Of a stretch of 64,000 nucleotides of DNA, positions 49,585 through 56,891 are shown piece after piece. Source of the stretch: Streptomyces rishiriensis (GTDB lineage Bacteria > Actinomycetota > Actinomycetes > Streptomycetales > Streptomycetaceae); assembly GCF_003112535.1 (NCBI RefSeq), contig NZ_BEWA01000007.1, positions 124,001 through 188,000 of the forward strand, in the 5' to 3' direction. The position numbers were made by a program, and so were the translations under genes. The notes below the pieces were generated by a model, which made no database searches, had not been told where the DNA came from, and worked only from the letters and a program-made list of their open reading frames with translations. The stretch's first letter is position 1. Each line of letters begins with the position of its first letter.

Positions 49585-50004
49585 GTGGAGAGACGACGAA
49601 CGACCGGACCGGTCCCGGGCTCCGCGCCTCCCGTGCTCGCCTACGACGGCGACTGCGCCTTCTGCCAGTCCTGCGTCGACCGCATCCGGTCCCTGGCCGC
49701 ACCGACGCTGGAAGCGGTCCCGTGGCAGTTCCTGCCCGAGGAGTCGACCGCGCCGCATCGCGCGCGACTGGAGCGTGAGGTTCTGCTGCTGCGCGGAGCC
49801 GTGGTCCTCGCGGGCGGCTCGGACGCGGTGGCCCGCTGGCTGGGCTCCTCGCCGTCCGCCGGGTACCGCGCGGCGGCGGCCGTCCCGCGGCTGCCCGGCG
49901 TCCGAGGCTGTGCCCGCGTGGTCTACCGCTGGGTGTCCCGCAACCGTCACCGTCTGCCCGGCGGGACCCCTGCCTGCGCCGTGCCCCCCGCCGCCCACAG
50001 GTAA
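49585..50004 (+). CDS. DCC-family thiol-disulfide oxidoreductase-like (DUF393) protein
   Basis: The 139-residue protein has the diagnostic DGDCAFCQSCV (about residues 21-31) of DUF393, a thioredoxin-like domain with a CxxC motif. The C-terminal part (VYRWVSRNRHRLPGG) is typical. It probably acts on protein thiols. GTG 49585 follows GGAGGGTGAA. Confidence 0.87.
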   Translation: MERRRTTGPVPGSAPPVLAYDGDCAFCQSCVDRIRSLAAPTLEAVPWQFLPEESTAPHRARLEREVLLLRGAVVLAGGSDAVARWLGSSPSAGYRAAAAVPRLPGVRGCARVVYRWVSRNRHRLPGGTPACAVPPAAHR

Positions 50005-50020
50005 CCGAACAGGCGTTCAC
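50005..50020. promoter_or_regulatory. LexA-type (SOS) box 1
   Basis: CCGAACAGGCGTTCAC holds the actinobacterial SOS core CGAAC-N4-GTTC. It lies 55 bases before the GTG of the 114-residue gene. Confidence 0.6.
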
Positions 50021-50051
50021 ACGAACCCCCTGAGGAGCTCGCTACTCAAAT

Positions 50052-50067
50052 TCGAACAGGCGTACCA
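50052..50067. promoter_or_regulatory. LexA-type (SOS) box 2 overlapping a -10 element
   Basis: TCGAACAGGCGTACCA has a perfect left half and a degenerate right half. It shares TCGAACAGGCGT with box 1 closely enough to look duplicated. It overlaps TACCAT (50063-50068), a -10-like box placed right for a leaderless start at GTG 50075. Confidence 0.5.
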
Positions 50068-50074
50068 TTGCCGT

Positions 50075-50419
50075 GTGGCTACGACCTATGACTTTCCCAG
50101 CGACCTGCGCGCCGGTCAGGAGGAGCTGCATCAGGTCCGGGCCGAGCTGTCGGCCCTGCTGAAGCGGCTTCCCTGGTCGGTCGAGCCCCTGGACGGCTTC
50201 AGCGACGCCGGGGGCTGGCGCAAGACGGAGCGCCCCGCCTCCCCCGGCTGGACGGCCGACGAACAGGCCGAGGTGGAGAAGCTCCGCCGCCGGGAGCACG
50301 AGCTGGCGGTGTTCGTGACGTGCCACCGCTTCTGGTCGGAGGTCGCCGCCGCCGACCGGGTCGACGCCCGCATGACCCTCAAGCACGCCCACGAGGCCCC
50401 GCTCCCGGAGGACGGCTGA
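50075..50419 (+). CDS. Small acidic protein of unknown function, possibly SOS-controlled
   Basis: A 114-residue soluble protein, mostly helical (QEELHQVRAELSALLKRL; EVEKLRRREHELAVFVTCHRF). I do not recognise a named family. No ribosome-binding site precedes the GTG; the -10-like TACCAT six bases upstream suits leaderless translation. Two LexA-type boxes upstream suggest induction by DNA damage. Alternative reading frames are less convincing since the TTYDFPSDL N-terminus looks conserved in style. Confidence 0.72.
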   Translation: MATTYDFPSDLRAGQEELHQVRAELSALLKRLPWSVEPLDGFSDAGGWRKTERPASPGWTADEQAEVEKLRRREHELAVFVTCHRFWSEVAAADRVDARMTLKHAHEAPLPEDG

Positions 50420-50519
50420 CGCCGGGCGCCCCGATCGGGTGAATGCCGCCCGGAGCGGCAACCGCGCGGCTCCTTCCCCCTGTCACTCAGCTGCGAGTCA
50501 CGTCCACCTCAGGGGCCCC

Positions 50520-51050
50520 ATGAGTCAGCAGTACCCGCCGCAGCACCCTCAGCCGCAGCCGCAGCCGCCCAGGAAACGGGGCGTCGGCAAGATCGCCGGT
50601 CTCGGGTGCGCCGGCGTCGTCGTCCTCCTCGTCGTCATCGCCGTCGCGACGAGCGGCGGTGGCGGCGATCCGACCGACAGCGGCAAGAAGGACAAGGCCG
50701 TCGCCTCCGCCGGGAAGGACGCGACGAAAGAGCGCTCCGCGAAGGAGAAGTCTCCGGCCGAGAGCTCCGGGACCCAGGCCGAGGAGTTCCGGGCCTGCGT
50801 CGCCGAGAGCGGCACGCCCACCGAGAAGGCCGCGGTCGAGCACGTCACCAAGGTCACCGGCGCGGACAAGCGGAACGACATCCTCGACGCTCCGGAGGTG
50901 TTCACGGACTTCTCCGGCGGTCTGGCGGGCCCGCACCAGGGCCAGGGCAAACTGATCGCCTCCGCGTTCACCTCGTGCTACGAGTCCGACAACGGCCTGG
51001 TGACCGTCTACGACAAGAACGGCGAGGTCCTCGCCAACGCGAACTACTGA
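50520..51050 (+). CDS. Membrane-anchored small protein, unknown function
   Basis: The 176 residues comprise a Pro/Gln-rich head, a membrane helix (about 28-46), a Lys/Ser/Glu-rich linker and a C-terminal domain with two Cys (EFRACVAESG and FTSCYESDN) that may form a disulfide outside the cell. Similar proteins are common in Streptomyces without assigned role. A perfect hairpin follows the stop. Confidence 0.78.
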   Translation: MSQQYPPQHPQPQPQPPRKRGVGKIAGLGCAGVVVLLVVIAVATSGGGGDPTDSGKKDKAVASAGKDATKERSAKEKSPAESSGTQAEEFRACVAESGTPTEKAAVEHVTKVTGADKRNDILDAPEVFTDFSGGLAGPHQGQGKLIASAFTSCYESDNGLVTVYDKNGEVLANANY

Positions 51051-51070
51051 CCGCCGCGCCCGGGCATGAG

Positions 51071-51102
51071 CGCGGCCCTCCGGAAGGTTCCGGAGGGCCG
51101 CG
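51071..51102. terminator. Perfect hairpin between convergent gene and tRNA
   Basis: 15-bp arms (51071-51085 and 51088-51102) with a 2-base loop. It can serve both the membrane protein gene and the tRNA-Val gene on the other strand. Confidence 0.8.
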
Positions 51103-51136
51103 GTCGGCGACGCCTCGCGTCGGGCGTCGTCCTCGG

Positions 51137-51208
<72 letters not shown>

Positions 51209-51366
51209 GAGACGAGTCGACAGCCTACATCGCCCGGGGCCGTGCCCCGCAAACTCCTGTCGGGGGTTAACCCCACCCCCTGTACGGGAGTGTGCCGGAT
51301 CGTCCGGCGTACCCGGTCTCCCTAGGGTCGTGAACGCATCGTCAAGCTGCCCAGGGGGAGACCATC

Positions 51367-52140
51367 ATGGCCCGTACGACCCTTTCCGCCCGCGCCGTCC
51401 TCGTCACCGCGGTCGTCGTGGCCCTCGCCGCCGGCGCCACCGGCTGCGGCGCCTCCGCCGCCGACGACAAGCACCCCGACCACCGTTCCTTCGCCCTGCA
51501 GGGCGGCACGCTCACGATCGACTCCGACGACTCGGCGCTGGAGATCGTCGCGTCGGACTCGGCGAAGACGGGCACGGTCGCCGTCACCCGGTGGTTCGAG
51601 GGGTCCGTGACGTTCGGCGAGGGCCCGAAGGTGACCTGGTCGATGAAGGACGACCGGCTGACGCTGCGGCTGCACTGTTCCGGCGTGATGGCCGACTGCT
51701 CCGCCAAGCACCGCGTCGAGGTGCCCCGGGGCGTCGCCGTCAAGGTCGAGGACGACGACGGCAGCGTGCGCGCGCAGGGATTCCGGGAGGCGCTGAGCGT
51801 GCACGCCCGGGACGGCTCCGTGCACGTCACCGACTCCAGCGGGCCGCTGGACCTGCGCACCGAGGACGGTTCCGTGGACGCCCGGGTCTCCTCGCGCTCG
51901 GTGCTCACGCGCACCGGGGACGGCTCGGTCCGCCTCGACCTGAGCGCCGTGCCGGACCGGGTGGACTCCGTCAGCAAGGACGGGTCGGTGACGATCGCGC
52001 TGCCCGCGGCCGGGTACCGGGTGACCACGAAGACCGACGACGGCGGAGTGGACGTGTCCGTGCCGCGCGAGGACTCCAGCGCGCACGTGGTGAACGCACG
52101 CACCGCCGACGGCAAAGTCACCGTGCGGAACGCGAACTAA
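51367..52140 (+). CDS. DUF4097-family lipoprotein
   Basis: A 257-residue lipoprotein: signal peptide with lipobox AAGATGC (Cys near residue 27), then a DUF4097 beta-solenoid with repeating DGSV units (DDDGSVRAQG, ARDGSVHVTD, TEDGSVDARV, TGDGSVRLDL, SKDGSVTIAL). It would be tethered outside the membrane; its role is unknown. A GGGGTTAACCCC palindrome at about 51264 lies upstream. Confidence 0.87.
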   Translation: MARTTLSARAVLVTAVVVALAAGATGCGASAADDKHPDHRSFALQGGTLTIDSDDSALEIVASDSAKTGTVAVTRWFEGSVTFGEGPKVTWSMKDDRLTLRLHCSGVMADCSAKHRVEVPRGVAVKVEDDDGSVRAQGFREALSVHARDGSVHVTDSSGPLDLRTEDGSVDARVSSRSVLTRTGDGSVRLDLSAVPDRVDSVSKDGSVTIALPAAGYRVTTKTDDGGVDVSVPREDSSAHVVNARTADGKVTVRNAN

Positions 52141-52211
52141 CGGGCCCGTGTGTTCGTCCTTAACCGGTGGGAGAATGACACCGGGCAGGGATGACAGCAC
52201 GGGAGAGGGAT

Positions 52212-53585
52212 GTGACGGCGACACCAGCGCAGCCGTATTCGCCGTCGAAGCCGCGCGCACGGGCCCGCGCCCTGGGGGACTCCCTCACCCTCGTCGCCCT
52301 TCCCCTCGTGCTCGCTCTCGCGCTGCCCGCCGCGTTCGCCGGCGGCGGCACCCGGCGCTGGTTCGGCGGGCGGGCGGAGGGGCAGCGGGCCGAGGCCCAG
52401 GCCGCGAAGGACGCGGCCGCGACCGCGTTCTACGAGCTGGACAGCGCCCAGCGCGACCTGCGGATCTCCATCGAGACGATCAGGGCGGTGGACGACACCC
52501 CGGCCGCCCGCCGCGCGGTGTCCGGCTTCGAGGACGTCGGCAGGCGCATCGACGAGGCCAGCAGCCAGTACATCGACGCCGTCGACGCCCACGATCTCGA
52601 CCGGGACGACCTGGAGGCCGCCGCGGCCTCGCAGGCGCGCGCGCAGCTGACCCGCGCCAAGGACGAGCTGGTGCGCGTCAAGCGGGAGCTGGACCGGTTC
52701 GCCGAGGGACTGGGCCCCCTGCTCGGCAAGGCGGAGACCCAGCTGGCGCGTCTCGCGCCCGCCGTGGAGCGGGCCCGGCAGGCGCTGCTGGCGGCCTCGA
52801 ACGCGCTGGACGCCGTACGGGAGAGCGGGCTGCGGGCGGACGATCTCGCGGCGCGGCTGGCGGCGCTGGCGCCCGAGCTCACGAAGCTGAACGAGGGCGC
52901 GGGCCGGCACGGGGTGCCGCACACCCTGGAGCGGGCGGAGCGGGTCTCCCGGGAGGCCGAGGCGGTCCGGGCGGAGGCCGAGAGGCTGCCGGAGCGGGCC
53001 GCCGAGACCGACCACCGGCTGGTCTCGCTGCGCACCCGCGCGCAGGCGCTGACGACCCGCTCGGAACAGGTGGAGCCGATCCTGAGCGAGCTGCGGCGGC
53101 GTTTCTCGGCCGCGTGCTGGCAGGACCTCCAGCATGTCCCCGACCAGGCCGGGGAGCACGTCCGGCAGGCCGAGGAGAAGCTGAAGCAGGCGCAGGCGGC
53201 CCGCGACGCGCAGCGGTGGCCGGACGCCACCTCGCTGTTGTCGACGGCGCGGGCCCTGTTGAACACCACGGACGAGGCGGTCTCGGCCGCCGGTGACAGG
53301 CTGGCGAGGCTGAACGCGGTCCAGAAGGATCCGCAGGCGGAGATCGACCGGACCAGATTCGCCGTCCGGGACGCCCAGCGGCTGGCCATGACGGGCCGCA
53401 GCACGCCCGACCCGCGGCACGCGCGCCCGTTGGACGACGCGGTGGCCCGGCTGGAGCGGGCGATCGTGACGCTGGAGGGCCGGCACCCCGACTACTGGCA
53501 CTTCCTGACCGAGACGGAGGCCGTCCGGCGGGCGGTCGCCGACGTGGTGGCCCGCATCCGCGAGGAGCGCGGCGCCGGGCACTGA
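52212..53585 (+). CDS. Membrane-anchored coiled-coil protein
   Basis: A 457-residue protein with one N-terminal membrane helix (about 24-43) and long Arg/Glu/Ala-rich coiled-coils to the end (RAQLTRAKDELVRVKRELDR; EHVRQAEEKLKQAQAARDAQ). It resembles Streptomyces proteins called SMC-like or TPM-associated, but no catalytic domain is visible. GTG 52212 is preferred for GGGAGAGGG upstream; ATG 52191 is the alternative. Confidence 0.8.
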   Translation: MTATPAQPYSPSKPRARARALGDSLTLVALPLVLALALPAAFAGGGTRRWFGGRAEGQRAEAQAAKDAAATAFYELDSAQRDLRISIETIRAVDDTPAARRAVSGFEDVGRRIDEASSQYIDAVDAHDLDRDDLEAAAASQARAQLTRAKDELVRVKRELDRFAEGLGPLLGKAETQLARLAPAVERARQALLAASNALDAVRESGLRADDLAARLAALAPELTKLNEGAGRHGVPHTLERAERVSREAEAVRAEAERLPERAAETDHRLVSLRTRAQALTTRSEQVEPILSELRRRFSAACWQDLQHVPDQAGEHVRQAEEKLKQAQAARDAQRWPDATSLLSTARALLNTTDEAVSAAGDRLARLNAVQKDPQAEIDRTRFAVRDAQRLAMTGRSTPDPRHARPLDDAVARLERAIVTLEGRHPDYWHFLTETEAVRRAVADVVARIREERGAGH

Positions 53586-53697
53586 CGCCCGAGCGGGGCG
53601 CTGCGTTGCCCACCGCGCCCGACGGGCGGATATTGAGATGGGTACGGCCTCGTCGGCATGTGGCACGCCGGCATGACTCACCCTCCGGGAGGCGGAG

Positions 53698-54279
53698 ATG
53701 GCGACACACGCGATGCGCTCCGGGTCGAGGCGGCCTATCAGGTTCAACGACCATCTGCCGCTCGACCACCGGCTGAACCTGGTCTACCGGATCGGCGCCG
53801 GGCTCATGGGCCTGGGCCTGCTCGTCTTCGGGATCTTCGGCATCATCGACAAGATCGGCTTCTTCGACACCGGCGGGGACCAGGTGTGGAGCCTCAACAC
53901 CAACGGCGCGCTCAGCTGGCTGTCGGTGGCCGTGGGGCTGCTGCTCTTCGTGGGCATGGTGATCGGCGGGAACTTCGCGTCCACGCTGAACATGACGCTC
54001 GGCGTCCTGTTCATCGTCAGCGGGTTCCTGAACATGGCCCTGCTGCAGACGGACTACAACTTCCTGGCCTTCGAGATCCAGAACTGCATGCTGAGCTTCG
54101 TGATCGGGATCCTGCTGATGGTCTTCGGGATGTACGGCAGGGTGGGGTCCGCCCTGCCGCACGACAACCCCTACTGGCGGTCCCGCCATCCCGACCTCGC
54201 GGAGGAGCAGGACCGCCGCCGGGAGCTCGGGGAGAACCGGCCTCCCTCGTCGCCCCCGTCGTCCGATCAGGTGCGGTAG
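53698..54279 (+). CDS. DUF4383 four-helix membrane protein
   Basis: A 193-residue protein matching DUF4383, with HRLNLVYRIGAGLMGLGLLV (about 24-43) and LNMTLGVLFIVSGFLNMALL as diagnostic helices. The C-terminus is hydrophilic. Function is unknown. GGGAGGCGG precedes the ATG. Its last 13 bases overlap the 3' end of the convergent gene. Confidence 0.87.
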   Translation: MATHAMRSGSRRPIRFNDHLPLDHRLNLVYRIGAGLMGLGLLVFGIFGIIDKIGFFDTGGDQVWSLNTNGALSWLSVAVGLLLFVGMVIGGNFASTLNMTLGVLFIVSGFLNMALLQTDYNFLAFEIQNCMLSFVIGILLMVFGMYGRVGSALPHDNPYWRSRHPDLAEEQDRRRELGENRPPSSPPSSDQVR

Positions 54280-55436
54280 GCGTAGAAGTAGGAGGTCGGG
54301 TACGACGCGACGAGGCTCGCCACCGACCGGCGGAACGTGTTGTTCGAGTGGTACGTGACGTACGGGATGCCGTTGCTCTTCGCCGTGACGATCATCGTGT
54401 GGTCCTTGGACCCGTCACGGTCGAAGTCCATCTGGAGGACGTCGCCGACCTCCAGCTGGTAGACGTTGGCGAGCGGGGTGGTGCGCTTGGAGTTCTGCGC
54501 GAACCAGGACCACTCGTTGACGCCGACGAACGAGTCCGACTGGATGTCGGCGTTGCCGAACCACTTGGTGTAGTCGTACACGTAGCCGGGGACGTGCTTC
54601 CAGCCGCCGGCCTTCAGCGACTGGCTGACGAAGTTGGTGCAGTCGCCGCCCGCGGTGTGGTTGTTGTAGTCCGGGTAGTCCTTGTTGTAGACGTTCCAGT
54701 ACTTCTCGGCGTAGGCCGCCATGGCCTTGTAGTCGTACGTGGTGCCGGTCTTCGGGACCGCGGGCGGGTTCCAGCTGGTCGCCGCGCGCGGCGCGTTCGG
54801 CATCGTGTCGTCGGCCTTGGCCGTCTTCACGGCGACCGGCTTGGACAGCGTGTTGATCGCGAGACCGCCCTGGTCGGTGTCGCGGACGTCGGTCAGCTGC
54901 CAGGTGCCCTGCTGGTCCGCCTTGAACGTCAGCTCGTGCTGGGCCTGGAACCCGGTGGTCTTCGGCGCGTTGCCGCGGGCCCGCGCGTAGGTCAGGGTCG
55001 TGGTCTCGGTGACGTCCGCCTTGGCCGTGCGGCCGGTCACGCGGGTGGCGTTCAGGGTGACCGTCGTGGTGGCCTTGCTGTACTTCTCGCCGGCCTTCGC
55101 CAGCTTGTCCTTGCGCTGCCCGAGGGAGGACAGGGTGGCGTCCTCGGTGCGGGCCGTGCCGGAGGACAGCTTGACGTCGCCGGAGAAGCCGTTGGTCAGC
55201 GGCTTGTCCCGGTCGCCCTGCGCGCCGGTGACCAGCGCGTCCGTACGGTCGGTGAAGACCGCGTCGGCGAGCCGCTGGAAGGTGGCCTTGGTCCGCGCGT
55301 CGACCGTGGGGTCGTCGACGACCGCGGCGCCCGCGGACCAGTTGGGCAGCAGTGCGACTCCGGCGACGACCGAGGTCGCGGCTGCCCCGAGTATCGTGAC
55401 GCGGCGGCGCGTGCCGCTCAATTTCCTTGACTTCAC
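54267..55436 (-). CDS. Secreted protein with Amidase_6 (cysteine amidase) domain
   Basis: A 389-residue exported protein. After a Tat-like RRR signal (about 1-38) comes a domain of unknown type, then Amidase_6 with AGGDCTNFVSQSL (catalytic Cys near 268), QLEVGDVLQMDFD and the His of DHTMIVT. It may cleave wall peptides or amides. GTG 55436 follows AGGGGAAA. Confidence 0.85.
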   Translation of the reverse strand: MKSRKLSGTRRRVTILGAAATSVVAGVALLPNWSAGAAVVDDPTVDARTKATFQRLADAVFTDRTDALVTGAQGDRDKPLTNGFSGDVKLSSGTARTEDATLSSLGQRKDKLAKAGEKYSKATTTVTLNATRVTGRTAKADVTETTTLTYARARGNAPKTTGFQAQHELTFKADQQGTWQLTDVRDTDQGGLAINTLSKPVAVKTAKADDTMPNAPRAATSWNPPAVPKTGTTYDYKAMAAYAEKYWNVYNKDYPDYNNHTAGGDCTNFVSQSLKAGGWKHVPGYVYDYTKWFGNADIQSDSFVGVNEWSWFAQNSKRTTPLANVYQLEVGDVLQMDFDRDGSKDHTMIVTAKSNGIPYVTYHSNNTFRRSVASLVASYPTSYFYAYRT

Positions 55437-55558
55437 TGGTGTTTCCCCTCTTGCCCCGGCGGAGGGATGCCGGGAGGGCATCTTTGCACGGGGTGTGTGG
55501 CTCTTGTGAAGGGGGGCGCGGTTGAGGTTTGGTTACGTCAACGCCGTCCCCGGGTGGG

Positions 55559-56842
55559 TCACTTCACGACTGTGGACCAGTCGGGATTCTGGGCCGGATC
55601 CAGGCTGCGCAGCCGCTCCAGCGTGGCGGGTGACTGGACGTCCATCCAGTCGGACAGCTCCTTGAAGGACACGCACTTGACGCCCTTCTTGGTGCACACG
55701 TTCTTGATGACCTCGTCGACGGCCTTCATGTAGATGCCGCCGTTCCACTCCTCGAAGTGGTTGCCGATGAACAGCGGGGCCCGGCTGCCGTAGTAGACCC
55801 GGTTGAAGCCCGCCATGTAGGCGTCGAGCGTCTCCTGCTCCCACTGCGGGTACTTGGCGGGGTCGCCCTCGGGCTCGCCGTCGGACTGGTTGGCCAGGAA
55901 GTTGAAGTCCATGGACAGGCCCTGGTACTTGCCGCCGTCGTACGGGAGCGCCTGGAGCGGGAAGTCCCACAGGCCGCTCTTCTTCGTGGGCCAGATCTGG
56001 AAGTCGCCCGACGAGCTGGCGTCATAGCGCCAGCCGTAGGTCTTGGCGGCCTTCAGGAGGTTCGCCTGGCCCTCCAGGCAGGGCGCCCGGCCGCCGGTGA
56101 CCTCCTTCTTGAAGTCGAAGGGCAGCGGGGGCATGTCCTTGTAGCCGGTGTTGGTCTTCCAGTTCTCCACGAACTTGTAGAACTGGTCGATCTCGCTCTT
56201 CCACTCGTCGACGCTCCAGAAGCCGCCGCCCTTGGCTCCGCAGAAGTGGCCGTTGAAGTGGGTGCCGATCTCGTTGCCCTCTTTCCACGCCTCGCCGAGC
56301 TGCTCCAGCGTGGTGCGGATGTGTTCGTCGGTGGGGAAGCTGATCGCGGACGACCCCACGGGGTGCTGCGGCGGGGAGTACAAATCCTTCTTGCTCTTGG
56401 GCAGCAGGTAGATGCCCGTGAGGAAGAAGGTCATGTTGGCGTTGTACTGCTCGCCGAGCTTGCGGTAGTGCTCGAAGAGCCCGTCGTCACCCTGCAGCGC
56501 GCCGTCCCAGGAGAACACCACGAACTGCGGCGGCTTCTCGCCGGGCTTGAGCGGGACCGGCTTCAGCTGTCCCGTCTGCGGCCCCGTGTACGAGGTGGAC
56601 CCGTCCCCCAGGACATGCGTCCTGCCGTCCCACTTCGGCTCCTTGGTGGCCTCCGCCGACGCCTTCTTGCTGTCCCCCGCGGACGCGGTCGGCTGGGTGT
56701 TGGAGGTGCGGTTGAGCACCAGGTAGCCGGCCATCAGGGACGCGACGACGAGGAGCGCGGCCAGCGTCAGGAACCCCGGGTGCGTGGCTGCGGGGCGGCG
56801 CGTTGCCACGGCCTTGCGGCGGCGGCCCGACGGTGACTTCAT
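55559..56842 (-). CDS. Polysaccharide-deacetylase-like membrane-anchored protein
   Basis: A 427-residue protein: N-terminal membrane anchor (about 22-44), a spacer and a NodB-like barrel with NEIGTHFNGHFCG (HxxxH metal motif near 191-203) and LFIGNHFEEW near the end. The first NodB motif, normally TFDDG, reads FSWDGA here, leaving one Asp, so catalysis may be altered. It probably acts on a wall glycan. It lies upstream of the amidase gene in the same direction. Confidence 0.8.
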   Translation of the reverse strand: MKSPSGRRRKAVATRRPAATHPGFLTLAALLVVASLMAGYLVLNRTSNTQPTASAGDSKKASAEATKEPKWDGRTHVLGDGSTSYTGPQTGQLKPVPLKPGEKPPQFVVFSWDGALQGDDGLFEHYRKLGEQYNANMTFFLTGIYLLPKSKKDLYSPPQHPVGSSAISFPTDEHIRTTLEQLGEAWKEGNEIGTHFNGHFCGAKGGGFWSVDEWKSEIDQFYKFVENWKTNTGYKDMPPLPFDFKKEVTGGRAPCLEGQANLLKAAKTYGWRYDASSSGDFQIWPTKKSGLWDFPLQALPYDGGKYQGLSMDFNFLANQSDGEPEGDPAKYPQWEQETLDAYMAGFNRVYYGSRAPLFIGNHFEEWNGGIYMKAVDEVIKNVCTKKGVKCVSFKELSDWMDVQSPATLERLRSLDPAQNPDWSTVVK

Positions 56843-56891
56843 GTGCGGATCATTCTCCGGGGTTCGGGGGCGCGGGTGCCCGGTTCGGTGG

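Noticed and set aside
49052..50074. Long open frame ahead of the 114-residue gene
   Set aside because: It overlaps the GNAT and DCC genes in wrong frames and has shadow-like composition.
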